Shown in pieces: positions 16,433-25,869 of a stretch of DNA of 64,000 bases. The position numbers and the translations under genes are program-made. The number at the start of each line of letters is the position of its first letter. Position 1 is the first letter of the stretch. The notes beneath the pieces are model-generated. The model searched no databases and was not told the DNA's origin. It was given only the letters and a program-made list of their open reading frames with translations. This DNA comes from Microcoleus vaginatus HSN003 (lineage in GTDB: Bacteria; Cyanobacteriota; Cyanobacteriia; Cyanobacteriales; Microcoleaceae): positions 5,146,001 through 5,210,000 of the forward strand of contig NZ_CP031705.1 in the NCBI RefSeq assembly GCF_022701255.1, written 5' to 3'.

Positions 16433-17602
16433 TCACTTATTCTCCATCAAAAAAGATGTAACTTCGACGTAAGCTTTAGCTGCTGTTTCTGGCGTTTTTT
16501 GAGAAATTATCTGTCGTGAACGCTCTCCCATCGAATGAATCAAATCAGGATTATCTAGAAAAATTTGCATTTTATCCGCTAACTCTTTAGCACTGCTAGG
16601 ATCGAAAATATAACCGTTCTCACCTGACATAATTAACTCACAGGAAGCTGCACCATTTGAACACAACACTGGTTTTCCGAACACCATCGCTTCCGGTACA
16701 ACCATACCCCAGACATCCTCAAAAGTAGGAAACACAAAAATATCAGCTTGCTGAAAATAAGCACCTAAATTTCCATATTCTACCCATCCCGCCCACGTTA
16801 CTTGCTCTTCAAAATCGCACTCTTTAATAAATGCTTCCAGTTCTTCGCGCTGATCTCCCTTGCCAATAATCAACAGCGAATAATCCACATAACCTTGATT
16901 TTTAAGAATAGCACAAGCTTCTAAAAGCGTTTTAATTCCCTTTCTCGCGGTGATGCGCCCTACATACAGAAAAATCGGGCGTTTTAACTGCAAATTGGAA
17001 GGCTGAGTCTGATCCAATCGTTTCAGCAAAGCTCCCGCATCAGGTACGAGATAGGTTCGGGTAAAAACTTTATCCTCCGGTACGTCGAGAACTTCTATCA
17101 GATATTTTTTCCCCGCATTGCTATTGGCAACAAAAGCATCGGCAAACCGCACCAGGATGCGGCGCACAAACGTCCTAAAACTGGAATCTCGAAAGTCTGT
17201 ATTTGGGGAACTACCATCGTAAATAATCGCAATTTTCCACCGCAGTAGCGGTTTTAAAAACGCAACAATTACAGTCCACAAAGAGAAAGCTTGGGGAAAC
17301 ACCACATGAGGTCTAAATTTTAGCAAATAGCCGATAATACTAGGCGATACTACAATGAATCCGCGATCGTATCCTGTTTCTATCTTTTCCGTCTCGACAA
17401 ATTTAGTCTCCCCTACCAACTGAATTGCCGATGCTCCCGGCAGGGTCGGATCGAACCCAGACCACACACGACCAGTATAAAATACAGTATTCTTAAAAAT
17501 TGTCGTAAATTCCCTCAAAACAGGCTGCCAGTAAGCACCCAGTTCCACTTCCGGGACAAGCCAAGCAATGCGGAGTTCATTTCTATCAACCATCCTATTC
17601 AC
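16433..17602 (-). CDS. Glycosyltransferase family 4 (GT-B)
   Basis: A 389-residue GT-B protein. The C-domain begins RPIFLYVGRITARKGIKTLLEA (residues ~205-226). The acidic donor motif is FEDVWGMVVPEAMVFGKPVLCSN (~300-322). The N-terminus overlaps the preceding GT2 gene by 8 bp at 17595-17602 (start at 17602, or the second Met four codons in), indicating translational coupling. It likely adds one sugar to the lipid-linked repeat unit at the inner face of the membrane. Confidence 0.85.
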   Translation of the reverse strand: MNRMVDRNELRIAWLVPEVELGAYWQPVLREFTTIFKNTVFYTGRVWSGFDPTLPGASAIQLVGETKFVETEKIETGYDRGFIVVSPSIIGYLLKFRPHVVFPQAFSLWTVIVAFLKPLLRWKIAIIYDGSSPNTDFRDSSFRTFVRRILVRFADAFVANSNAGKKYLIEVLDVPEDKVFTRTYLVPDAGALLKRLDQTQPSNLQLKRPIFLYVGRITARKGIKTLLEACAILKNQGYVDYSLLIIGKGDQREELEAFIKECDFEEQVTWAGWVEYGNLGAYFQQADIFVFPTFEDVWGMVVPEAMVFGKPVLCSNGAASCELIMSGENGYIFDPSSAKELADKMQIFLDNPDLIHSMGERSRQIISQKTPETAAKAYVEVTSFLMENK

Positions 17603-18512
17603 CTTGAGTTTTGTTTTTAGTCAATCCCAGTTTACTTAACACTGAAAGCCAAACTAACCTGCGATAAGGTAGCAGCCAATAAATTGGCCACAACCAGCCA
17701 CCATGCCGCTGAGTAAATACTTTCCATTCTTGAGCCGGTTGCAGGGTAGTATCTTTGAACGATAAACCTTTCGGTTGGCTCATTTTATCCAATCCTTCCC
17801 TTAAATTATCAGCAGCCGTTTTGGTCACCTGGGGGTTGAGAGAACAAGTGCCTAAATAGCCAGGAGCAATCCAAACTGTACATCCTTTCTGTCTGGCTCG
17901 TAAACCATAATCCCAATCGCCAATATAATGGACAAAAGCCGGATCGAGGTTGCCGACCCTTTGCACAACACTGCGGGGAATTAATACGCAGTTGCCGTGC
18001 ATAGTATCGCACATCTGAGGCTCTTTGGTTGGTTCTAGGACACCATATCGGAAGGGGTGCAAAGGGTTATTTCGCACCACACCGCCGTATGTTGTTTGAC
18101 CCGTTTCGGGGTCGCAGGTTGAACCGCCAATGATTGCTTTGGTTTCTCCTTTTTCTGATAACTTTTGAGTGGTTTCTAGCAAGACACTTACGGTTTCTGG
18201 ATAAATAAGAGTGTCATCATTTAACCATAGGTAGTAGTCGGGATCATCTTTCATTGCTTCGGTGAAAGCCCCACGCATTCCCCCGTTCCAAAATAAGTTT
18301 CCATCGCCGGAAAAAATCTTGACTTGAGGGTAGGTTTGACGAACTGCCTCGCTGGTTCCGTCCGTGCTGGCATCATCGACTAGATAAGCTAAAATATCAA
18401 CATCGGCTGGAAGTGCCTGCTTAAAAAGAGCATCTAAGCAAGCTAATGTTTTCTCTTTGCGGTTAAAGCAAGTTAAAAGGGTGGCGATTTTAGTACGGTT
18501 CATTATTCCCAA
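17595..18512 (-). CDS. Glycosyltransferase family 2 (GT-A)
   Basis: A 305-residue protein. ATLLTCFNRKEKTLACLDAL opens the GT-A fold (residues ~9-28). AYLVDDASTDGTSE and LWLNDDTLIYPE carry the DD and DxD-like metal/nucleotide residues. VGNLDPAFVHYIGDWDYGLRARQKG is the rhamnosyl-transferase-like acceptor region. The start may be the Met at 18503 (MNRTKIATLL). GT2 enzymes are inverting. Resemblance to rhamnosyltransferases is suggestive only. It overlaps the downstream GT4 by 8 bp. Confidence 0.85.
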   Translation of the reverse strand: MGIMNRTKIATLLTCFNRKEKTLACLDALFKQALPADVDILAYLVDDASTDGTSEAVRQTYPQVKIFSGDGNLFWNGGMRGAFTEAMKDDPDYYLWLNDDTLIYPETVSVLLETTQKLSEKGETKAIIGGSTCDPETGQTTYGGVVRNNPLHPFRYGVLEPTKEPQMCDTMHGNCVLIPRSVVQRVGNLDPAFVHYIGDWDYGLRARQKGCTVWIAPGYLGTCSLNPQVTKTAADNLREGLDKMSQPKGLSFKDTTLQPAQEWKVFTQRHGGWLWPIYWLLPYRRLVWLSVLSKLGLTKNKTQGE

Positions 18513-18565
18513 TGTGGTCGCTTTTAGGGATAGTCAGGTGAAATTTACTACGTAAAATCTGATTT

Positions 18566-19819
18566 TTACTTTGGAGTTGACAAAACCTCGTTAAAAATAG
18601 ACAAATAGCGATTTGCTTGTATGTCTAAGGTAAATTCTTGTTCCACTTTTTGGCGGGCGCGAATACAAAGTTTTTGATGCCGATTGGGATCTTCTAAAAC
18701 CCAAGCAATCCCTCGCGCTAAGTCTTCTGTTTCATAAGGTTTAGCTAAATAGCCATTTGAGCAGTGTTCGATCATATCGGGCAGTCCCCCAATATTGAAT
18801 GCGACGCTGGGGATGCCGCAAGCAAGAGCTTCCATGACTGTATTTGGCAAGTTATCTATCACGGAAGGGGCGACAAAAATATCTGCTGCGGCATAAACAG
18901 TGGCTAGGGAAATATCATCTGCGAGTCTCCCCAAATAGTGAGTTTTAAAACCAAGTTCAATGGGATTTTCTGGTTGAGAAGAGCCAAAAACCAGCAACTC
19001 TATCCTATTTTTCCAGCCTGATTTACTGAGGCTTTGTAAAGCGGGTACGAGCAAGTTAAATCCTTTCCAGCGATCGCCCGTTCCACCTGCACCTCCAAAG
19101 AGTACAATTTGTTTATCTTGAGGCAAGTTCAGGATTTCTCGCGCCCAGTGACGATTTATGGGTTTGTACTTTTGAGTATTGATGCCATTAGGAATTATTT
19201 CAACTCGAAAATCTTTGAATAAAGAACTAGAATGAGCGCATTTCGCTAACCAAACACTAGGGCTAACCAAAGTTAGGTTAAGCTTATCCCAAGCTTTAGC
19301 TTTTCGCTGCCACACCCACCGCGACAGATCCGAATCTTTATTACTGTGAAGTTGCGGACAGCTACCACAAGATTGAGTGTAGTGATTGCAATCTTCACTA
19401 TAGTGACAGCCACCTGTAAAAGGCCACATATCATGCAGCGTCCAAACTAAGGGCTGCTTAAACTTGGGAATACTTTCTACTTGTAAATAACCTCCACAAA
19501 CCCAGTGTAAATTAATAATATCAGGAGCGAGTAGCCCAACTCTATCCGATAGAGCATCTGGCAGCAATTCTGTAGAAAATATAACGGGGTCTCTCTGAGG
19601 GTAGAGCCGCAATGGTGCATTAGATAAAGTTGATATCATCTTGTCAAACTTAGCCCCAATACTATTTGGTGACGAAATTACATTGGGATCGCCACTACTC
19701 TTATTTTTTACCAGCATTTGCGAAGATACACCAATCCCCTGGAAACCTTGGTGCAGTCGATAAGCGGCGCGGGCAGCTCCCCCTTCACTATCAGAACTAT
19801 TGAGAAGTACAACCTTCAT
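18566..19819 (-). CDS. Glycosyltransferase family 4 (GT-B)
   Basis: A 417-residue GT-B protein starting MKVVLLNSSDSEGGAARAAY, the classic GT4 opening with its glycine turn. WTLHDMWPFTGGCHYSEDC and CGSCPQL form a Cys/His-rich insert seen in one GT4 subgroup (WcaC-like). The C-domain IVLFGGAGGTGDRWKGFNLL and the motif SVIDNLPNTVMEALACGIPSVAFNIGG complete it. It lies 24 bp downstream of the HlpA-like gene and 53 bp upstream of the GT2 gene, probably cotranscribed. Confidence 0.86.
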   Translation of the reverse strand: MKVVLLNSSDSEGGAARAAYRLHQGFQGIGVSSQMLVKNKSSGDPNVISSPNSIGAKFDKMISTLSNAPLRLYPQRDPVIFSTELLPDALSDRVGLLAPDIINLHWVCGGYLQVESIPKFKQPLVWTLHDMWPFTGGCHYSEDCNHYTQSCGSCPQLHSNKDSDLSRWVWQRKAKAWDKLNLTLVSPSVWLAKCAHSSSLFKDFRVEIIPNGINTQKYKPINRHWAREILNLPQDKQIVLFGGAGGTGDRWKGFNLLVPALQSLSKSGWKNRIELLVFGSSQPENPIELGFKTHYLGRLADDISLATVYAAADIFVAPSVIDNLPNTVMEALACGIPSVAFNIGGLPDMIEHCSNGYLAKPYETEDLARGIAWVLEDPNRHQKLCIRARQKVEQEFTLDIQANRYLSIFNEVLSTPK

Positions 19820-19843
19820 TTCCCCTGCCTCTCCTCTAGATTT

Positions 19844-20785
19844 CTAGCTGACTTTGCCTGATTTTTTCAAAAGCTTATTGACTTTTTTTTGCACCTTTCT
19901 TAGCAATGGCGGAGCGTAATCATATAAAGTGTTTTCAGTAAAATTATCTGCTTGCACATTCCGAATTGCAAAGGCTGGGTGTTTCATCGGAAATGTTATA
20001 GCTTCTACAGGCAGATTACTATAAGGACTGTTGACATCCTCCGTATTAGTTCCCCCTACACCATGTCCGATATTAGAAGCCAAATTGACATTCGTAAGAA
20101 TATTCATACCATTTTGAATAAAACTAGCCAATGTCCACTGAAAAGCCCAACTCTGTAATTTTTTTTCATAACAAATCTGAAAAGTATTTGTCCAAACTTT
20201 TACAGGATGGGAGTCTCCCAGCACATCCATCAAAAAATTACCATCCCGAATTTCCTGCCACAACTTCATATCTAAATCATAATGCTGCCAAGCTCGCCTC
20301 CAACTCGCCCAGCTCCAGCAGTGATCATAGCGAGAAAAGTAGTAACTATAATCAGTTCTTTTTCGCCCCAACTGAACATTTTGACCAGAGATTGACAGAA
20401 TCCGCTGAACGTCTCGGTAACGCTCCGGCAATTCTTCAGCGAAGCGGAAAAAAGTAGGATGAGGGAGACAGTCATCCTCAAGAATAATTGCCTCTTCAAC
20501 TGTATCAATAACCCAATTCATACCGCTAGAAACCCGCAGGCGACAACCGAGATTTACGTCTGCGTAATTCTTCAAAGCTTCGCAGTCCCAATCTACTGGG
20601 TCAATAATAGCTCTAGCGGCAGCACATTCTTGATCTTCTCCAGGCCTATCTGGACGTCGGCCGTCAGCAATTACTAGCAATTTGGGAGGTTTGACCTGAC
20701 GAATTGCCTCAAATACTCTAGCCGTTGTATCTCGACGTTTGAAAATGATAAAAGCGAGGGGTGTTTGGATTTGGTAATTGAACAT
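19844..20785 (-). CDS. HlpA-like glycosyltransferase (GT2-like), paralogue of 23818-24741
   Basis: A 313-residue protein with the pattern TPLAFIIFKRRDTTARVFEAI, RQVKPPKLLVIADGRRPD, DTVEEAIILEDDCLPHPTFF and CWSWASWRRAW, typical of proteins annotated hemolytic protein HlpA or sugar transferase in polysaccharide loci. EDDC resembles the DxD metal site of GT-A enzymes. A paralogue with the same blocks lies on the plus strand at 23818. Probable role: a glycosyl transfer in the repeat unit. The 'hemolytic' label has no support here. Confidence 0.72.
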   Translation of the reverse strand: MFNYQIQTPLAFIIFKRRDTTARVFEAIRQVKPPKLLVIADGRRPDRPGEDQECAAARAIIDPVDWDCEALKNYADVNLGCRLRVSSGMNWVIDTVEEAIILEDDCLPHPTFFRFAEELPERYRDVQRILSISGQNVQLGRKRTDYSYYFSRYDHCWSWASWRRAWQHYDLDMKLWQEIRDGNFLMDVLGDSHPVKVWTNTFQICYEKKLQSWAFQWTLASFIQNGMNILTNVNLASNIGHGVGGTNTEDVNSPYSNLPVEAITFPMKHPAFAIRNVQADNFTENTLYDYAPPLLRKVQKKVNKLLKKSGKVS

Positions 20786-20804
20786 TTCTTAGACTCTACT
20801 TTTC

Positions 20805-22022
20805 CTAGTAGTCTTCTACATCTGAATTAACAAGATCAGCAGTCATCTGCGATTTAAAATTAAACCACTTCTGAAGCATTACAGCCGCTATGAATGCCAG
20901 TGTATCATTGCTAGTCTGATAGGGCAAAAATCTATAGCGAAAACTAGCCATTCTCGGGTCACCTTCTTGGTATAAAATATCTTGGGCAAAGTTCCCCCAA
21001 CGCTCATCTATCAAATCAATTGTCATACCAGCATGAGCCGAAGGTAGCAACATATTAGAGCCGTGAAGACCAATTACTAAGCGGCTTTGTGAATAAACCT
21101 GGCATATTTCCTTTTCAACTTTTTTATTAAAACTATCCACTCTGTAATCTTCAATCCATGCTGGAAACTTGGTTTTTGTCCCCAAACCAGCTACTGCAAA
21201 TTTTGCTTCTGGTACTTGCAACCTGATTTTCTCAAATAACTGCTGAATTTTCAAATTTTGCAATGGCAATGCCCTTTCTCGTTGATTGAGTTTTTTCAGA
21301 ACTCGGAACAGCCCACTGTTAACTAATAAACGATCTTCCCGCCAAATAAAAGTAATTCTTGTTTCTGGTTCATCAAATTTGTGTTTGGGAACTCTAGTAA
21401 ACCGCGTAATGTCAAACTGACTAGGATGAGAATGGGCTTCGCTGACATAAATTTCATCAAAGCGTTTAGTTTCTTCCTCAACAAACTCGGCGAAGCTAGG
21501 ATAGTAAGTTTGACCATTTTTTAAAGAAATAGGTACTGTCCAGACTTCTGCAACTTCATCAGGAACCATCCACCTTAGAAACTTAGGAACTATCACAACT
21601 AACCCGCAGTCAGAGTTGCATTCTAAGTGCCTTTGTGCATTTAGCAACTTGAGCAGAGAGTGACCATAAAGATGATCGATACAGTTTAAGATAATTGCCC
21701 GATTGCAGGGTTTAAAAATTTCCTTGACTATATCAAGTTTATCGGGTTGAGGATTTTGGAGTGAATTGAGTAATGGTTTGCCTAACCATTCTTTTCTGTA
21801 AGCAACCGCCGCAAAAACTTCTTCTTTGATTAAATTAACTTGAAGGTAGTTGTTCACTCCATGACCTACTCTCAAATCGTCGATGATTTCGCTGCCACAT
21901 ACCGCGCACTTACAGTCCAGAACAATATGTATCCCTTGCCACAAAATATTTTTTGCATGGAGCTCTGTCCCGCAATAGGGGCAATTTGAGCGCTGTTCGA
22001 TTTTAGGTTTAATTTGAATCAC
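20805..22022 (-). CDS. Zinc-ribbon protein with GT-like C-terminal domain, unknown function
   Basis: A 405-residue protein. Two CxxC pairs (NCPYCGTEL, residues ~14-20, and CKCAVCGSEI, ~37-45) form a likely zinc ribbon at the N-terminus. The C-terminal half contains SRLVIGLHGSNMLLPSAHAG (~325-345), which resembles the GxHG segment of fucosyltransferase/GT61-type GT-B folds. It overlaps the flippase gene stop by 4 bp (ATGA at 22019-22022), a coupled junction. It likely takes part in glycan assembly. The reaction is not known and the fold is an inference. Confidence 0.55.
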   Translation of the reverse strand: MIQIKPKIEQRSNCPYCGTELHAKNILWQGIHIVLDCKCAVCGSEIIDDLRVGHGVNNYLQVNLIKEEVFAAVAYRKEWLGKPLLNSLQNPQPDKLDIVKEIFKPCNRAIILNCIDHLYGHSLLKLLNAQRHLECNSDCGLVVIVPKFLRWMVPDEVAEVWTVPISLKNGQTYYPSFAEFVEEETKRFDEIYVSEAHSHPSQFDITRFTRVPKHKFDEPETRITFIWREDRLLVNSGLFRVLKKLNQRERALPLQNLKIQQLFEKIRLQVPEAKFAVAGLGTKTKFPAWIEDYRVDSFNKKVEKEICQVYSQSRLVIGLHGSNMLLPSAHAGMTIDLIDERWGNFAQDILYQEGDPRMASFRYRFLPYQTSNDTLAFIAAVMLQKWFNFKSQMTADLVNSDVEDY

Positions 22023-23362
22023 TTTACTAATCCTCGGATTCTACAAGCTGCCTTGTATAAGTTAAGGGATCGCCAGATGAAATTTCCGAATGGGCGCAAT
22101 TCCTTAATCAAGAAATTGACTAATATAATCACGTAAAAATAAGTTATCAGAGTAGCCACCGTTGCTCCAAAAGCTCCATACTTAGGAATCAGCAAAAAGT
22201 TTAACCCTACGTTAAAAATAGATCCGACTACAGTCAAGTAAAGACCGTAACGCAACTGACCTTCTATGTTCAAATATGTACTCCGTGCTACTCCAAAGTT
22301 ACTGCCAAATTGGGCCCAAACATAGATTGCCAGTACCGCTGCTGACTTCGCATAGTTTTCACCGTAAAGCAGATGCACTATCCAGGGAGAAAGTAATGAG
22401 ATCGGTAGGGCCACTCCCAACCATAAAAATATCATAATATCCGAGTAAATTTGAAATTTATTTAGATATTCTTCATAATTTGTCTTTCTCAAATTCGCTA
22501 ATTTGGGAAAAAGAGAGCTTGATATGATCATCGGCAAAAAATCGCAGATTTCCGAAATTTTAACAGCGGCAGCATAATAGCCCAGTTCCGCATTTTTATT
22601 CATCGCACCGAGCATGATCTGATCGGTTTTTGAGTACACATAAATGGCCAATCCCGACAAAATTATCGGCCAACTCTCCGATAGGAGTTCCTTACACCGC
22701 TCCCAACTGAATTGCCAATCCTTAATTTTATTCCCAGTAAGCTTATAAAAATATACATAAGCCATTCCTACCAATGCCACCTCTGCCAATCGAATCCAGG
22801 CGAAGGCAAGCAGGGGGGCTTTAATTGTCACTAACCCAATTCTGACAGCAGCAACTAAAAAACATACCGAATTTTTCGCCAACACTGTATATTTTGACTG
22901 GATTTGCGACTGAAACCAAAAATTGATTGCCTCAAAAGCATTAAAGATAGTTCCTGCAGCGATGATACCTACCAGCCACCGAGTCAGAGTGTCGTTGGGC
23001 TTGAGTAGCGCAATCACCGTGACAGTTAACAACAAAGTGATGCAGCCACCAGTAAATTGCAGTCCGAAGGCAGTTCCCAGGGTCTCATTTTTGCATTCTG
23101 GGTCGCGAGCGATATTCCTCACTACCAGAGTACCCAACCCCATCGTTGCCACCGAACTAAACAGCGACACAAAAGCCATCGCGTAGTTGAGCAATCCAAA
23201 TTGTGTCGGACCAAGATAGCGAGCCACCCAAAGGCCTACAAACAGACCTAGACCCATCTGCAAGATTTGGTCAGTGAACAGCCAAGCTATGTTGCTGATT
23301 ACCTGGCGCAGACCCGGACCAAGCTTTTGACCTATACCAGCCAACTTGTCTAACATCGGCAA
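22019..23362 (-). CDS. wzx: Wzx-type oligosaccharide flippase (MOP superfamily)
   Basis: A 447-residue integral membrane protein with about 12-14 hydrophobic helices. The N-terminus (VISNIAWLFTDQILQMGLGLFVGLWVARYLGP, residues ~18-50, with QFGLLNYA) is the hallmark of the polysaccharide biosynthesis/flippase family. It flips undecaprenyl-linked repeat units across the inner membrane for polymerisation by Wzy. It is the first gene of the minus-strand run and is coupled to the zinc-ribbon gene. Starts at 23362 or the Met two codons in are equally plausible. Confidence 0.9.
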   Translation of the reverse strand: MPMLDKLAGIGQKLGPGLRQVISNIAWLFTDQILQMGLGLFVGLWVARYLGPTQFGLLNYAMAFVSLFSSVATMGLGTLVVRNIARDPECKNETLGTAFGLQFTGGCITLLLTVTVIALLKPNDTLTRWLVGIIAAGTIFNAFEAINFWFQSQIQSKYTVLAKNSVCFLVAAVRIGLVTIKAPLLAFAWIRLAEVALVGMAYVYFYKLTGNKIKDWQFSWERCKELLSESWPIILSGLAIYVYSKTDQIMLGAMNKNAELGYYAAAVKISEICDFLPMIISSSLFPKLANLRKTNYEEYLNKFQIYSDIMIFLWLGVALPISLLSPWIVHLLYGENYAKSAAVLAIYVWAQFGSNFGVARSTYLNIEGQLRYGLYLTVVGSIFNVGLNFLLIPKYGAFGATVATLITYFYVIILVNFLIKELRPFGNFIWRSLNLYKAACRIRGLVK

Positions 23363-23817
23363 TTTTAAAGTTTTACCAAATAAAAATACATTTTTTGAAC
23401 TTTTTGCAATCTAGCCAGAGTAGTAATGATTTATAGTATATCATAAGATTAGCACTTATGCAGGATTTATACCAATCACCCTAACTACAACTTTTACCAC
23501 TATGTATTCTAAAATTTCAAATACCCTACGATTCGTTTAACCTAAATGAGTATTATTACTCACTTAGGTTAGTAATTAGGTTAGTTTAGCTCATTTGCCA
23601 GAACAAGTGATGAGATTTGTAGGTGGGGTTTAACCCAACTCCTATCCCTACAAATGCAAAGGTGAAAGCATAATCCCTAGTTTCCTGGGTATGATCCACT
23701 CTGCTAAAGCAGGATTAAAAGGCAGAACTGAACTACTGAGAGCCAAACTTGGTAAATGTTGAGCAAGCAGTCTAGGCGTAGCGAAAGCAAAAAGGATGAT
23801 AAGTTGGAGTTTAATAT
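23363..23817. promoter_or_regulatory. Divergent intergenic region with a 13-bp-arm hairpin
   Basis: 455 bp separate the divergent wzx (minus) and HlpA-like (plus) genes, so promoters for both must lie here. TAACCTAAATGAG (23538-23550) and CTCACTTAGGTTA (23559-23571) form a hairpin with one mismatch. A second fold-back patch (TTTGTAGG...CCCTACAAA) lies at about 23617-23659. No ORF is credible. The segment 23620-23790 has a structured, IS-end-like look, but no element is identified. Confidence 0.4.
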
Positions 23818-24741
23818 ATGAAAACACCTGTGGCTTTTTTTGGATTTAATCGCCCTCATACAACAGAGAGGGTATTTGCAGCGATTCGGGAAGTTAAACC
23901 GCCTAAACTTCTACTCGTGGTTGATGGGCCACGCTCTGATAAGCCAGAGGAAGCTGAAAAATGTGCTGAGGTAAGGGCCATAATTGAAAAAGTGGACTGG
24001 GATTGTCAAGTTTATAAAAATTATGCTGAGGCTAATATGGGCTGTAAGCACAGGGTAGCTAGTGGGTTAGATTGGGTATTTAATACAGTAGAAGAAGCAA
24101 TTATTGTGGAAGATGATTGCTTGCCAAATCCATCTTTTTTTGAATTTTGTGAAGAAATGCTGGATTTATATAGAAATGAACCCAGGGTAATGATGATTAG
24201 TGGGACTAATTATTTGGAGGAATGGAAATCCGATAGGCAAAGTTATCATTTTTCTTATTATGGAGGTATTTGGGGCTGGGCTTCTTGGCAGAGGGCCTGG
24301 CAATTTTATGATATTAATATGCAGGCTTGGATCAATCCTGACGTGAAAGCAAAAATTAAAGCTATACTGGCTGATGAGGCTCAGTATAAAATTAGAGCGC
24401 GGGATTTGGAAAATACTTTTCAGGGTAAGGTAGATACGTGGGATTTTCAATGGAGTTTTGCTCGCTTGGCTCAAGGGGGCTTGTCGATCGTGCCTTGTGT
24501 CAATTTGGTGGCTAATTTAGGTTTTGGCTTAGCGGCTACTCATACTGGAACTCTCAATAAGGAAATAGCAGAAATGAAACAATTAGATTTAAGGTTTCCT
24601 CTTGAAATCAATGATAATCTGATGGGTGATCGAGAGTACGATCGATTAATGTTTGAAAAACTCTTTATCACCCATGAGAGTTTGATTAATAAGGTGATCA
24701 AACACTTAAAAAAAATCCCCGATAAACTCTGGTTAAAATGA
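23818..24741 (+). CDS. HlpA-like glycosyltransferase (GT2-like)
   Basis: A 307-residue paralogue of 19844-20785. It shares TPVAFFGFNRPHTTERVFAAI, REVKPPKLLLVVDGPRSD, NTVEEAIIVEDDCLPNPSFF and GWASWQRAW. The EDDC motif may bind metal and nucleotide sugar. It is visibly more AT-rich than the minus-strand cluster, suggesting separate acquisition. It sits 70 bp upstream of a pyruvyl transferase gene on the same strand and is probably cotranscribed. Confidence 0.75.
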   Translation: MKTPVAFFGFNRPHTTERVFAAIREVKPPKLLLVVDGPRSDKPEEAEKCAEVRAIIEKVDWDCQVYKNYAEANMGCKHRVASGLDWVFNTVEEAIIVEDDCLPNPSFFEFCEEMLDLYRNEPRVMMISGTNYLEEWKSDRQSYHFSYYGGIWGWASWQRAWQFYDINMQAWINPDVKAKIKAILADEAQYKIRARDLENTFQGKVDTWDFQWSFARLAQGGLSIVPCVNLVANLGFGLAATHTGTLNKEIAEMKQLDLRFPLEINDNLMGDREYDRLMFEKLFITHESLINKVIKHLKKIPDKLWLK

Positions 24742-24811
24742 TTTTGGCGATTCTTAATGAAATGATACGAAATGTCACTGTCAACTTACTCAAGTTAATG
24801 AAAAATAGGCT

Positions 24812-25771
24812 ATGAAAACTATTTCCGTCTTGGATACCTCAATCTGTAGCTCTAATTTAGGAGACCAGATCATTATGGATGCAGTGAATAGCATTTTATA
24901 TGAGATGTTTCCCGATCGACTATTTATTAATTTTCCTACCCATGATGTCATATCGAGCGATTCTTACCGCTTGATGAGTAAAAGCAGTTTAATTTTTGTC
25001 GGTGGGACTAATTTATTGTCTTCTAACATGAACTCCTATAATCAATGGAAGGTCACTTTAATTGACTCTCTATTTATTACAGATATTACGCTAATGGGTG
25101 TGGGATGGTGGCAATACCAAAATCAGCCTAATTTATATACCAAAATTTTGTATAAACGGCTATTAAGTAAAAAATATCTGCACTCAGTGAGAGACAGTTA
25201 CACAGAAAAACAGCTAAAATCGATCGGGATTAATAATGTAATTAATACTGCTTGTCCTACTATGTGGAAATTAACAGAGGAACATTGTGTCCAAATTCCT
25301 CAAGGTAAAGCAGAGTCAGTATTAGTTACTTTTACTGAGTATAATCAAAATCCTAGTTTTGATAAGGAGTTAGTGGAATTACTGAAACAGGAATATAAGT
25401 TAATTTATTACTGGACGCAACAGCCCAAAGATTATCAGTACATGAAAGATATATGTGGCGAGCGAGCAATTTATCTTAATCCGAGCTTATCAGCTTTAGA
25501 TATGGCTTTGTCTCGGTATCCGGTTGATTATGTAGGGACACGATTACACGCTGGGATTAGAGCTTTACAATATAAAAGGAGAACTTTAATTCTGTCAGTT
25601 GATAATCGCGCTACAGAAATTTCTAAAGATACTAATTTGCCAGTCGTACAAAGAGATGATTTAAACAGTGTGGCTAATTGGATTAATGCTAAAGAAGAAA
25701 CTTTAGTAAAAATCCCTTTAACAGCCATTAAGGAGTGGAAAAAGCAATTTTTAGCGACTGACTGTCAATAA
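24812..25771 (+). CDS. Polysaccharide pyruvyl transferase family protein
   Basis: A 319-residue protein matching the pyruvyl-transferase pattern: SNLGDQIIMDAV near the N-terminus, SSLIFVGGTNLL (residues ~56-67), SVRDSYTEKQLKSIGI and the C-terminal DYVGTRLHAGIRALQYKRRTLIL (~233-255, with the conserved RLHA). These enzymes add ketal pyruvate from PEP to sugars, putting negative charge on exopolysaccharide. The gene is AT-rich like its upstream neighbour. Its stop codon abuts an 87-bp inverted-repeat element and the IS pile. Confidence 0.85.
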   Translation: MKTISVLDTSICSSNLGDQIIMDAVNSILYEMFPDRLFINFPTHDVISSDSYRLMSKSSLIFVGGTNLLSSNMNSYNQWKVTLIDSLFITDITLMGVGWWQYQNQPNLYTKILYKRLLSKKYLHSVRDSYTEKQLKSIGINNVINTACPTMWKLTEEHCVQIPQGKAESVLVTFTEYNQNPSFDKELVELLKQEYKLIYYWTQQPKDYQYMKDICGERAIYLNPSLSALDMALSRYPVDYVGTRLHAGIRALQYKRRTLILSVDNRATEISKDTNLPVVQRDDLNSVANWINAKEETLVKIPLTAIKEWKKQFLATDCQ

Positions 25772-25858
25772 TTATTAGGTAACCTGTTACGCATTTAAAC
25801 TGTATATTCTAGCAAGCGAGGACGCTTACACTGCAAGGATTTCACGGTTACCCAATAA
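25772..25858. repeat. 87-bp inverted-repeat (MITE-like) element
   Basis: TTATTAGGTAACC (25772-25784) and GGTTACCCAATAA (25846-25858) form imperfect 13-bp terminal arms. An internal AAGCG-AGGA-CGCTT hairpin lies between them. It begins at the base after the pyruvyl transferase stop codon. Its size suggests a miniature mobile element or the ends of a deleted IS. Confidence 0.45.
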
Positions 25859-25869
25859 CCTATTTAGAT

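Noticed and set aside
23600..23800. Group II intron or IS200/IS605 end suspected from structured GC patches
   Set aside because: No intron domain V-like hairpin, boundary motif, reverse transcriptase or TnpA/TnpB is present.
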